Below are positions 16,492-24,019 of a DNA stretch of 31,806 nucleotides, one piece after another (the first letter of the stretch is position 1; each line of letters begins with the position of its first letter). Both the position numbers and the translations under genes were made by a program. The notes under the pieces are model-generated. The model was not told the origin of the DNA. It saw nothing but the letters and a program-made list of their open reading frames with translations, and did no database searches. The stretch is from an uncultured Lacibacter sp. (GTDB lineage Bacteria > Bacteroidota > Bacteroidia > Chitinophagales > Chitinophagaceae): positions 1-31,806 of the forward strand of contig NZ_CAMLGT010000011.1 in the NCBI RefSeq assembly GCF_946479605.1, written 5' to 3'.

Positions 16492-16869
16492 ATGGCCGGC
16501 AGCAAAACAAAACTCACCGATGCTGAACAGGTTACTGACTGGATGAACAAACTGGAACATCCGTTAAAAGCCGAAATAGATGCGGTGCGTAACATCATTA
16601 AAGAAAGTAACAAGGTTATAAAAGAACGGATAAAATGGAATGCACCCAGTTATTACAGCAATGAAGATCTTGTAACATTCAATCACCGCTCTGCCAAACA
16701 TGTGCATCTTGTATTTCATCATCCGGCAATTGTAAAAGTAAAATCACCCTTGCTGGAAGGCGATTACAAAGACCGGCGCATGTTGTACCTGCCCAATATG
16801 AAAGCAGTAAAAGAAAATAAAAAAGAATTGCAGCGAATCATGAACGAGTTGCTGCAGTTAATTGATTAA
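16492..16869 (+). CDS. DUF1801 domain protein
   Basis: A 125-residue cytoplasmic protein of the DUF1801 family: EQVTDWMNKLEHPLKAEIDAVRNII at the start, ERIKWNAPSYYSNEDLVTF near 43-61, and HVHLVFHHP near 69-77. It belongs to a different branch from the copy at 12985-13356, which has SYGMPTF and HIGFYP at the equivalent positions. It sits 19 bases after the SRPBCC gene and 18 before the AHSA1-type gene. Function not established for this branch. Confidence 0.88.
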   Translation: MAGSKTKLTDAEQVTDWMNKLEHPLKAEIDAVRNIIKESNKVIKERIKWNAPSYYSNEDLVTFNHRSAKHVHLVFHHPAIVKVKSPLLEGDYKDRRMLYLPNMKAVKENKKELQRIMNELLQLID

Positions 16870-16887
16870 CCATTTCAAACAATTATT

Positions 16888-17331
16888 ATGGAACGTCTTC
16901 ATTTTAGTGTAAACATTAATGCTCCCAAAGAAAAAGTTTGGGACATCCTTTGGACAAAAGGAAAATACGAAACATGGACTGCTGTTTTCAGCGAAGGTTC
17001 AACAGCAGAAAGCGACTGGCAGGAAGGAAGTAAGATCTTATTTACTGATGGCAAAGGAAGTGGCATGGTGAGTAAGATTGCTGTTAAAAAAGTAAACGAA
17101 TACATGTCTTTTCAACACCTTGGTGAACTTTTAAATGGTGTGGAAGACACCACAAGTGATAAAGTAAAGGTATGGCAGGGTTCACAGGAAAACTATACAC
17201 TTACCGAGGCAAACGGTGGTACAAAGCTGGATGTGGAAATGGATATTTCAGAAGACTATAAAGATTATTTCCTCAATACCTGGCCCAAAGCAATGGAAGT
17301 CATTAAAACGTTAGCAGAAACAAACAATTAA
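16888..17331 (+). CDS. SRPBCC/AHSA1-type protein (activator of Hsp90 ATPase homologue-like)
   Basis: A 147-residue START-like protein beginning RLHFSVNINAPKEKVWDILW, the signature opening of the AHSA1/SRPBCC group, with TWTAVFSEGSTAESDWQEGSKI following. No signal peptide, so cytoplasmic. The name refers to similarity with eukaryotic Aha1, but bacterial members are mostly uncharacterised ligand-binding proteins. Fifth gene of the cassette, 10 bases before the VOC gene. Confidence 0.9.
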   Translation: MERLHFSVNINAPKEKVWDILWTKGKYETWTAVFSEGSTAESDWQEGSKILFTDGKGSGMVSKIAVKKVNEYMSFQHLGELLNGVEDTTSDKVKVWQGSQENYTLTEANGGTKLDVEMDISEDYKDYFLNTWPKAMEVIKTLAETNN

Positions 17332-17341
17332 AGCATTTAAC

Positions 17342-17752
17342 ATGTCAAGTATTAAATCAATCTACATCAACCTGCCAGTAAAAGATCTTGCGGCAACAAA
17401 AGCCTTCTGGACAAGTCTTGGCTTTGGTTTCAACCCTCAGTTTACTGATGAAAAAGCTGCATGTCTTATACTGAACGAAGGCAGCATGTATGCCATGCTC
17501 ATTACTCATGAATTCTTTTCCACTTTCACCAACAGGCCTATTGCCGATGGCAGCAGCACGCAGGTTTTGCTTGCAGTTGAAGTAGAAAGCAGAGAGAAAG
17601 TAGACAGCATTTTACGGGCAGCGCTTGAAAATGGTGGCAGCCGTTACAGGGATTCAGCCGATCATGAATGGATGTATTATGATTCATTTGCCGATCCAGA
17701 CGGGCATCAATGGGAAGTGATGTACACCGACCCGACAAAAATACCTTCCTGA
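17342..17752 (+). CDS. VOC-family (glyoxalase/extradiol dioxygenase fold) protein
   Basis: A 136-residue protein of two beta-alpha-beta-beta-beta modules. Module 1 opens SIYINLPVKDLAATKAFWTSLGF (about 5-28); module 2 contains TQVLLAVEVESREKVD and ends SFADPDGHQWEVMY, the classic C-terminal VOC signature with the metal-ligand Glu. It resembles the lactoylglutathione-lyase-like group, but the catalytic substrate cannot be inferred. It follows the AHSA1 gene by 10 bases. Confidence 0.9.
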   Translation: MSSIKSIYINLPVKDLAATKAFWTSLGFGFNPQFTDEKAACLILNEGSMYAMLITHEFFSTFTNRPIADGSSTQVLLAVEVESREKVDSILRAALENGGSRYRDSADHEWMYYDSFADPDGHQWEVMYTDPTKIPS

Positions 17753-17777
17753 CCAATGACTGTTTAATAACAACAAT

Positions 17778-18197
17778 ATGCCAACAATATTAAATCCCTA
17801 TCTCATCTTTAATGGCAACTGCAAAGAAGCCATGCAGTTTTACAAAGATTGTTTTGGCGGAGAGCTCACCGTACAAACAGTAGCCGAATCGCCGATGGCT
17901 GGCCAACTGCCGCCGCAATTGCAGGAAGCAGTTATGCATTCGCAATTGATCAGCGGATCAATTATCATCATGGCTTCAGACATGAACAGGGAAAAGCTCA
18001 ACGATGGCAACGGTTCACAACTTTGTGTGCAATGCAGCTCAGAAAAAGAGATCAAGCATTTCTTTCATCACCTGCAGCAAGGAGGCAAAGTTACCGAACC
18101 ACTTGAAGTGATGTTCTGGGGTGGCTACTACGGATCCCTTATTGATAAATATGGCAAGTACTGGTCCTTCAATTACGAAGAACCAAAGCAATCGTAA
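17778..18197 (+). CDS. PhnB-like VOC-family protein
   Basis: A 139-residue protein of the PhnB branch of the VOC superfamily, with LNPYLIFNGNCKEAMQFYKDCFGGEL at the start and YYGSLIDKYGKYWSFNYE at the end. PhnB-type proteins are often mislabelled demethylubiquinone methyltransferases; they have no SAM site. Last gene of the cassette; a strong terminator follows after 11 bases. Confidence 0.92.
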   Translation: MPTILNPYLIFNGNCKEAMQFYKDCFGGELTVQTVAESPMAGQLPPQLQEAVMHSQLISGSIIIMASDMNREKLNDGNGSQLCVQCSSEKEIKHFFHHLQQGGKVTEPLEVMFWGGYYGSLIDKYGKYWSFNYEEPKQS

Positions 18198-18208
18198 AAA
18201 AACAGCTT

Positions 18209-18245
18209 AAGAAACCTCATCAGCAACGATGGGGTTTCTTTTTTT
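18209..18245 (+). terminator. Rho-independent terminator ending the small-protein cassette
   Basis: AAGAAACCTCAT (18209-18220) pairs with ATGGGGTTTCTT (18229-18240), with one T-G wobble, around an 8-base loop and runs into T7. It lies just after the PhnB-like gene and separates the cassette from the pseudo-hydrolase gene. Confidence 0.88.
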
Positions 18246-18301
18246 CGTTACTTAAAATTGTTAATCTTCCTGCCTGTGTTTCGCTGCATGCTGTTTCCAT
18301 T

Positions 18302-18309
18302 TATCTTTA
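18302..18309 (+). promoter_or_regulatory. Probable -7 element for the serine-hydrolase-like gene
   Basis: TATCTTTA differs from TAnnTTTG only at the last base and lies 17 bases before the ATG at 18327, downstream of the terminator. No clear -33 element is seen. Confidence 0.4.
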
Positions 18310-18326
18310 GTTACTAAAACTTACCA

Positions 18327-19340
18327 ATGAAACCATTGTTGACCCTTCTTTCCGTGATTCTTTTTTTTGCATCCGCACAGGCACAGAATTTTGCTGAAAT
18401 AGACCAGTTCATGCTTAACAATCAAAAGCAGTTGGGCGATGATCAGGCCTTGCTGATTTACAAAGAAGGAAAAGTGATCTACCAGAAACAGCTGGGCGAT
18501 TTCAGACCAAATATGCAGGCGCCTATTGGCGAAAGCAGTCAATGGTTAACAGCGGCATTGGTCATGATATTGGTACAGGAAGGAAAAATTTCGCTTGATG
18601 ATAATATTGGAAAATACCTGCCCATATTTCCGAAATGGATGAAGGGATACATTACTATCCGTCATTGTTTAAGCCATACCGATGGTATTGAAGCAGATAA
18701 ACAAGGAGCCGGTAAAATGTTTCAACGCAACGGCTTTAGCACGTTGGAAGATGAAGCCAACCATTATGCAGAGAAAAGAGCTATTGCCAACAATCCAGGC
18801 GTTTGGTTTCAATACAATCAAATAGGACCAAACATTGTTGGTCGTGTGCTGGAAGTAGCTACCAAAAAGAAATTTGACCGTTTGATACAGGAGAAATTAT
18901 TAAGGCCGCTGAACATGCGTATGACTACCTTCAGCAATTATACTTCGGCCATCAGTCCGTTTGACGGAGCAAAATCAACGCCGGTTGAATTCATGAATTT
19001 TATGAGCATGCTGTTAAACAAAGGCATGTTCAATGGCAAGCAGATACTCACCGAGGCATCCATTGCGGAGCTGATGAAAATACAAACAGGTGGCGCTCTC
19101 AATAAATTCACACCACCGTTCATGAATGGTTACAGCTATGGGCTGGGCACATGGATAGAAGGAAAAGAGGGCAAACTTGTAAGTGCAGTATCGCCCACCA
19201 ACCCATTTGTGTGGATCGATTACTGTAAAGGTTATGCCTGCATCCTTCTGTCGAAAAAAGAGCGCCCTGTACTGAAGCGTGAATTGTACGATCAATTTCA
19301 AACACTGGTTGATGCACAGATCAGTGGTAGTTGCAAATAG
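18327..19340 (+). CDS. Serine-hydrolase-fold (class C beta-lactamase-like) secreted protein with lost catalytic motifs
   Basis: A 337-residue exported protein (signal peptide about 1-19, ending FASAQAQ) clearly paralogous to the hydrolase at 8443-9588: both have QWLTAAL or KWLTAAL after the first motif and DNIGKYLP or DSVGKFLP further on. Where the paralogue has SSSK, this one has ESSQ (69-72), so both the nucleophilic Ser and the general-base Lys are gone. The YSN motif is YNQ (163-165), and the late glycine motif has become SPTNPFVWID. The reading frame is intact and the fold-defining residues are kept, so it looks like a maintained pseudo-enzyme, perhaps a ligand-binding protein (inference). 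Confidence 0.9.
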   Translation: MKPLLTLLSVILFFASAQAQNFAEIDQFMLNNQKQLGDDQALLIYKEGKVIYQKQLGDFRPNMQAPIGESSQWLTAALVMILVQEGKISLDDNIGKYLPIFPKWMKGYITIRHCLSHTDGIEADKQGAGKMFQRNGFSTLEDEANHYAEKRAIANNPGVWFQYNQIGPNIVGRVLEVATKKKFDRLIQEKLLRPLNMRMTTFSNYTSAISPFDGAKSTPVEFMNFMSMLLNKGMFNGKQILTEASIAELMKIQTGGALNKFTPPFMNGYSYGLGTWIEGKEGKLVSAVSPTNPFVWIDYCKGYACILLSKKERPVLKRELYDQFQTLVDAQISGSCK

Positions 19341-19362
19341 TACTTCTTCTTTTTTACTTTTG
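19331..19362 (+). promoter_or_regulatory. Bacteroidota promoter for the channel-like gene and queG
   Basis: TTG (19331-19333), 21 bases, then TACTTTTG (19355-19362): a good match to the -33/-7 layout, 16 bases before the ATG at 19379. It overlaps the end of the previous coding region. Confidence 0.5.
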
Positions 19363-19378
19363 ATAAAAAAGCTGAACC

Positions 19379-19720
19379 ATGTACGAACATAAACGGCAAC
19401 CGCTGGCATCAAAGAAAATATATTATAAACGCATTGCCCGCAACCTGTTTATCGCCTTCGGCATTTTGAGTTTGTGTTTGCTCATTGGCATCTTCGGCTA
19501 TCATTACACAGCCGGTATTGGCTGGCTCGATTCATTGCACAATGCATCCATGATCCTGAGTGGCATGGGACCTGTTGTTACCATTGAAACCACTGCCGGC
19601 AAATGGTTCTCATCTTTTTATGCCCTGTTCAGCGGCGTGGTGTTTATTACCAATATCGGGCTTATTCTTACACCTGCTGTGCATCGTATCTTTCACAGGC
19701 TGCATATCGAAGAAAAATGA
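19379..19720 (+). CDS. Two-helix potassium-channel-like membrane protein with GMG filter
   Basis: A 113-residue inner-membrane protein: a basic N-terminus, TM1 (about 22-43), a re-entrant pore-helix-like segment WLDSLHNASMIL (49-60), a filter-like SGMGPV (61-66), and TM2 (about 77-99) followed by a short basic tail. The TM-pore-TM plan and the WLDSL lead-in match Ion_trans_2/two-pore-domain potassium channels, but the canonical T-V-G-Y-G is S-GMG-P. I recall similar GMGP sequences in other bacteria, so it is a family trait rather than a local mutation. Ion selectivity cannot be inferred. It is followed 68 bases later by queG. Confidence 0.8.
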   Translation: MYEHKRQPLASKKIYYKRIARNLFIAFGILSLCLLIGIFGYHYTAGIGWLDSLHNASMILSGMGPVVTIETTAGKWFSSFYALFSGVVFITNIGLILTPAVHRIFHRLHIEEK

Positions 19721-19788
19721 TCATCACAACTACGTCTTATCTGTTCGGTTAACAGGTTGTATTTTTACAGCTGTTCATTTTATTTTCT

Positions 19789-20718
19789 ATCAACACAACC
19801 GCACATACAGGATTCATAAAACAAGCTGCAGCTTCGCTGGGTTTCAGCTATTGTGGTATTGCCAAAGCGCAACGCCTTGATGATGATGCCCGAAAACTTG
19901 AAACATGGTTAAGCAAGGGCATGCATGGCAACATGCAGTACATGGAAAATCATTTTGATCTGCGTGTAGATCCCACGCTGTTAGTACCGGGTGCAAAGAG
20001 TGTTATTACACTCATGATGAATTATTATCCTGCTGCCAGGCAGCAGGAAGATGCTCCAAAAATTTCGAAGTATGCTTATGGCAACGATTACCATGAAGTG
20101 ATCCGAAGCAAGCTAAAGGAATTGCTGCAACGCATCAATCAACAGATCGGTGAAGTAAACGGTCGTGGGTTTGTAGACAGTGCTCCGGTATTAGAAAGAA
20201 GCTGGGCACAACGAAGCGGCCTTGGGTGGGTGGGGAAAAACGGCAACCTCATTAGCAAACAAAGTGGCTCTTTCTTTTTTTTGGCTACTCTCATTTGTGA
20301 TCTTGATCTTGTGTACGACGATCCGTTTGCAAAAGACTATTGCGGCAGTTGCACAAAATGTATTGACAACTGCCCGACAGATGCCATACTGCCCAACAAG
20401 ACCATTAACGGCAGCCAATGCATTTCTTATTTTACCATTGAACTAAAAGATGCTTTGATTGATGAGCAGATGAAAGGAAAATTCAATAACTGGATGTTTG
20501 GTTGCGATGTATGCCAGGATGTGTGCCCATGGAACCGTTTCAGCAAACCAACAAATGAAAAAGCCTTTACGCCTGTTCCTGAAATATTAAATCTTACAAC
20601 AAAACAGTGGGAAGAAATGAGCGAAGAGGTTTTCAGAAATATCTTCAAACACTCTCCGCTCAAGCGTACAAAGTTTTCAGGCATTCAACGTAACCTGAAA
20701 TTTATTCAGCAATCGTAA
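19789..20718 (+). CDS. queG: Epoxyqueuosine reductase, probable ATC or ATT start
   Basis: QueG is the cobalamin- and 4Fe-4S-dependent reductase that converts epoxyqueuosine to queuosine in the tRNA wobble position. It has [21 protein letters not shown] (active-site region), the bacterial-ferredoxin cluster [12 protein letters not shown], and a second cluster [12 protein letters not shown]. The first in-frame ATG is at 19921, but the conserved QueG N-terminus ([20 protein letters not shown]) is encoded upstream in the same frame, back to a stop at 19750. That stretch has no ATG, GTG or TTG. Starting at ATC 19789 gives 309 residues, the family's normal length; ATT 19777 is the alternative. The exact start is an inference. 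Confidence 0.88.
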   Translation: MNTTAHTGFIKQAAASLGFSYCGIAKAQRLDDDARKLETWLSKGMHGNMQYMENHFDLRVDPTLLVPGAKSVITLMMNYYPAARQQEDAPKISKYAYGNDYHEVIRSKLKELLQRINQQIGEVNGRGFVDSAPVLERSWAQRSGLGWVGKNGNLISKQSGSFFFLATLICDLDLVYDDPFAKDYCGSCTKCIDNCPTDAILPNKTINGSQCISYFTIELKDALIDEQMKGKFNNWMFGCDVCQDVCPWNRFSKPTNEKAFTPVPEILNLTTKQWEEMSEEVFRNIFKHSPLKRTKFSGIQRNLKFIQQS

Positions 20719-20725
20719 CACAGCA

Positions 20726-21274
20726 TCAGAACATCAACCCTGCTTTTATTGCAATACGGTTGAAATGATAATCATAGTTCAGCACATTGCTCCCTGCAGG
20801 TTGCGGCCAGGGCTGCCAGCTGAAACCTTGCTGCTTTTCTGCCACATGTTTGTAACTATACCCAACACTAAACACAAAGGCATTGTTTCGTTTGGTAAAC
20901 AAGTTAACGCCAATACCAGCATCGGTGTACAAACCTGTTTGCTGCGAAATAATATTGCGCTCCTCTTTGTTTTTGATCCATGGCAAGTGTGCGCCTGCAT
21001 CAGCATACATAAAAAACGATTTCTTTTCACCGGCGAAACGATAACGCAGATCAGCAAACAACGGCACACCACGCTGCATGTAATAATCTAAACCAATTCC
21101 TGCACCGGCATACAACCGTTTAAACTCAAAACCATTCACTACCTGTAACGTGACAGCTTCAGCCGAACTGCCTGCAAGCAATCCACCTTGTAAAATTGTT
21201 TTGAACACAGGTTTTTGCTGGGCATGCAACCCGGTCATCATAAAACAACAGAATAAAAAAAGAATGTTCTTCAT
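20726..21274 (-). CDS. Small outer-membrane beta-barrel-like protein
   Basis: A 182-residue exported protein with a signal peptide of about 18 residues (MKNILFLFCCFMMTGLHA). The remainder alternates Gly/aromatic strands (LYAGAGIGLDYYMQ, LFADLRYRFAG, FMYADAGAHLPW, YTDAGIGVNLF, FVFSVGYSYKHV) and ends IAIKAGLMF, with a terminal Phe as in outer-membrane barrels. I chose the ATG at 21274 because it gives a clean signal peptide and lies 4 bases after the upstream lipoprotein stop; a longer frame to 21352 would overlap that gene. Last gene of the ECF-sigma operon, ending 7 bases from queG, tail to tail. Confidence 0.78.
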   Translation of the reverse strand: MKNILFLFCCFMMTGLHAQQKPVFKTILQGGLLAGSSAEAVTLQVVNGFEFKRLYAGAGIGLDYYMQRGVPLFADLRYRFAGEKKSFFMYADAGAHLPWIKNKEERNIISQQTGLYTDAGIGVNLFTKRNNAFVFSVGYSYKHVAEKQQGFSWQPWPQPAGSNVLNYDYHFNRIAIKAGLMF

Positions 21275-21278
21275 GCGG

Positions 21279-22526
21279 TTATTTTTGAATAGCAATGCTG
21301 CTTCGTTGACGAATGTTTGAGGTATTGCTGTAATCAAACTGCAGCAAGGCATTTTTTGTTACAACAAGTGCATTACCATTCCATGCAATAACATCGTAGG
21401 CTTCAAATCCGTTGAATTGTTTTACAAGACTTAAAGCGGCAGGATTGGCAGCATTGTAAATACGTAATCCATCTTTCCCATCACATATAAACAACAGGTT
21501 GCCATCTTTTGCAAGCCCATGCGGATTTGTAAGCGAATAGGTTTTTAACAGCTGAGGTGATTGCAGATTGCTTATGTCAACCACATCGAGTTGATTCACT
21601 ACAGTACCACGACATGTTGTGCCACTTCTTAATGTTACATACGCATGTGTATCATCAGCAATAACAGGATCGCAGGCAAAGGCATGACTGAACGAGCCTG
21701 TTCTTGCAGGTTGTGCCGGGTTTACTGTATTGTAAATAAACATGCCGGTGTTTGAACCAATGAACAAATGTTCTTTGAACGGATAAATGGTTTCAATACC
21801 CCATCCTATTTGCACTGTACTTAACTGCTGTGGTTGGTCAGGATTCTGAAGACCAAACACTTTCAGATCACTGTTTGAAACCGTGTACATATAATCGCCT
21901 TTTAATGCAAAGCGTGCCATTGAGCCATTTACACCTAACGTAACAGCTGATGAATTGGAAGAAAAACTGGCAACAGATAAAAATGAACGTTCGAATAAAA
22001 ACAGTTGTTGATTGCCCGCATTGCAACTAACAGAAACAACCGTATCTTTTTTCAGCCAGTCAACAATAACAAGATTTGTATCTGCTGAAAAACCTCCGTT
22101 GAAAGCCCTGTGCGGAAACACTTTTTGTTTGATGTTTACCACCTGCACCCGCTGCGGATTACTGATATCCAGTGTAACAAGATCATTGAACAAATCAGCA
22201 TACAAACGATTTCCTTTTACAGCAAGATCAACATTACCGGGAATTTCAATAAAGCCAATGTTCTTTGGCTGCGATGGATTTGTATTATCAATGACATGGA
22301 TCCCTTTATCAATTTCATTGAGAAAGATCGTATTGCCAAACAACGTGATCTTACCGGGATTACTGATAACTTTTGCAGGTTTGCTTTTTATTTCGCTCCA
22401 CACTTGTTGTTTGGTTTTATAAACAGGCCGGTACAAGGTGTAGGTTTGTGTACACTTATCTTTTAAACAACTTTGTAAAAAAGAAAACGTTACAAATAAC
22501 AGCAGCAGGTTTTGGAAACGTTTCAT
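21279..22526 (-). CDS. LVIVD-repeat beta-propeller lipoprotein
   Basis: A 415-residue predicted lipoprotein: signal ending LQSC with the lipid-bearing Cys20 after a hydrophobic stretch, followed by repeated LVIVD-type blades (GIHVIDNTNPSQPKNIGFI, LVTLDISNPQRVQVV, DLKVFGLQNPDQPQQL, MFIYNTVNPAQPART, LDVVDISNLQSPQLL, LRIYNAANPAALSLV). The LVIVD family forms a propeller on the cell surface or in the periplasm; ligand unknown. Third gene of the sigma operon, 65 bases after the anti-sigma-like gene. Confidence 0.85.
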   Translation of the reverse strand: MKRFQNLLLLFVTFSFLQSCLKDKCTQTYTLYRPVYKTKQQVWSEIKSKPAKVISNPGKITLFGNTIFLNEIDKGIHVIDNTNPSQPKNIGFIEIPGNVDLAVKGNRLYADLFNDLVTLDISNPQRVQVVNIKQKVFPHRAFNGGFSADTNLVIVDWLKKDTVVSVSCNAGNQQLFLFERSFLSVASFSSNSSAVTLGVNGSMARFALKGDYMYTVSNSDLKVFGLQNPDQPQQLSTVQIGWGIETIYPFKEHLFIGSNTGMFIYNTVNPAQPARTGSFSHAFACDPVIADDTHAYVTLRSGTTCRGTVVNQLDVVDISNLQSPQLLKTYSLTNPHGLAKDGNLLFICDGKDGLRIYNAANPAALSLVKQFNGFEAYDVIAWNGNALVVTKNALLQFDYSNTSNIRQRSSIAIQK

Positions 22527-22591
22527 TGCAGTTTGTTTTTTTATCTGACACTGCCTGTTTCAAAACCGTTGCGTTTCTGTCTGCTTTATTT

Positions 22592-24019
22592 TCAGCGATT
22601 AAAAAACAGGCGGTAACGAATACCGGTTTGCCACCAGTAATCTTTTTCATTGGCATGATAAGCAGGCCGCAATGCATAGTTGAGGTAAATACCTATTTGT
22701 GAGCTGGTTCTTTTTCCACTCCATTCAAACGCCGGAGCAATACTTAACTGTGGTTGGTAGCTGTATGGTTTAATCATGGAGGACGACATTGCAGGCAACC
22801 CTCCTGTTTGCGCATTTCGTGCAGAAGAATAAGGGAAAGAAGATAATGTATCGGTTTCGGCAGATGCGATCGTAAACCAGTTATGAATTCCTGCATTGAA
22901 CATCAGTTTGTTCTTTTTGATCGCAGCAATTGTCAACTCAATTTCCAACGGCACATTCAATGCATGCATGGTGAACATGGCCGATCTTTCTTTGGTTGAA
23001 ACTCTGTTGAACAAATTTGTTAACTGGATAAAGCTGTCTATCTGTTCACGCTGTGTTACTTTATAACTGTTATACTGGTATTGCAATCCTGTAACAAATG
23101 CATGTTTCTTCTTAAATGGCTTACGGGCTACCATACCAACACCAAATTGTACAGAAGGATCAATGGCATAATCATAACGCACAATACGTGTTGCCCCACC
23201 CTGTCCGCCACCGTTATTAAATATGGGTGAGTACATCATGTCCGCTGCCGATTTAAATCCGGAGCCGGGGAATAATTTTTTACGGATATCCGACACGCCA
23301 ATATTTGCATGCAAACCTACCTGCCATTTTTTCTTTACTGAAATTACTGGTTGGGTTGCAGTAACAACACTATCAACCGGAGTACCGGTTTCGTTTGCTT
23401 TTGCAGTATCTGTTGTTGCAGTTGATGGTTCATCAACAACTACATTCACTGTATCTTTTTTCTGATCAGCAGCAGTGTTTTTTTCAGTATTTGTTTCAGT
23501 TAAAACCGGCGGCTCAACTTGTACTGTTGCTGTTTCTTCGTTTGATTGTTTTGTAACAACAGCAACCTTCGTTTCCTTTTTACCCGTAGTTACAGTTTTA
23601 TTATTACGCTGCACCTGTTGCTCAGCTGTTTGCGGATGTGCAACAACAGGTGCTGGCGAAATTTTGTTTGATGATGAAGGGATTGTTTTTTCTACAGGTT
23701 GTTTTTCAACAGAATTATTAGCTTCTGTGCTTGATGATGTTTTATCGGTTAATGGTGGTAATGGTTTATTATTTTCATCAGCAGTATTCTTTGCAACTGT
23801 TGTGACATGTTCTTTTTCTGTTACTGTACCATCGGGCCACACAGCATACAGCAATGCCCCTACCAGCAAAGCGGCAGCAGGCAAAATAAAGAACCATCTT
23901 CTCCTGCGCCTGTCTTCCTGCAATTGGGTATTCACTTGCTGCCACACTTCTGCCGAAGGTTTCAGTCTGAAATCGGACAGCTGCTCACTTACCTTATGTT
24001 CAAATTGCTTATCCGCCAT
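22592..24019 (-). CDS. Membrane-anchored protein with long disordered linker and outer-membrane-barrel-like C-terminal domain (putative anti-sigma partner)
   Basis: A 475-residue protein. The N-terminal ~40 residues are charged and cytoplasmic (FEHKVSEQLSDFRLKPSAEVWQQV), followed by an Arg stretch (RRRRR) and one membrane helix (about 42-61). Residues about 63-231 are low-complexity Thr/Lys/Glu/Val/Pro, and 232-475 (KWQVGLHANIGVSDI to YRLFFNR) look like an outer-membrane barrel. The start codon overlaps the sigma gene by 11 bases, the usual sign of translational coupling in sigma/anti-sigma pairs. The N-terminal part has no recognised anti-sigma domain by eye, so the anti-sigma role is inferred from position and topology. 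Similar tripartite proteins are common in Chitinophagaceae as far as I recall. Confidence 0.75.
   Translation of the reverse strand: MADKQFEHKVSEQLSDFRLKPSAEVWQQVNTQLQEDRRRRRWFFILPAAALLVGALLYAVWPDGTVTEKEHVTTVAKNTADENNKPLPPLTDKTSSSTEANNSVEKQPVEKTIPSSSNKISPAPVVAHPQTAEQQVQRNNKTVTTGKKETKVAVVTKQSNEETATVQVEPPVLTETNTEKNTAADQKKDTVNVVVDEPSTATTDTAKANETGTPVDSVVTATQPVISVKKKWQVGLHANIGVSDIRKKLFPGSGFKSAADMMYSPIFNNGGGQGGATRIVRYDYAIDPSVQFGVGMVARKPFKKKHAFVTGLQYQYNSYKVTQREQIDSFIQLTNLFNRVSTKERSAMFTMHALNVPLEIELTIAAIKKNKLMFNAGIHNWFTIASAETDTLSSFPYSSARNAQTGGLPAMSSSMIKPYSYQPQLSIAPAFEWSGKRTSSQIGIYLNYALRPAYHANEKDYWWQTGIRYRLFFNR

Noticed and set aside
19921..20718. queG starting at the first ATG (19921)
   Set aside because: This would remove the conserved QueG N-terminus that is encoded just upstream in the same frame; kept only as a fallback start.
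20726..21352. Longer form of the small barrel gene starting at 21352
   Set aside because: It would overlap the lipoprotein coding region by 74 bases and bury the signal peptide; the ATG at 21274 fits better.
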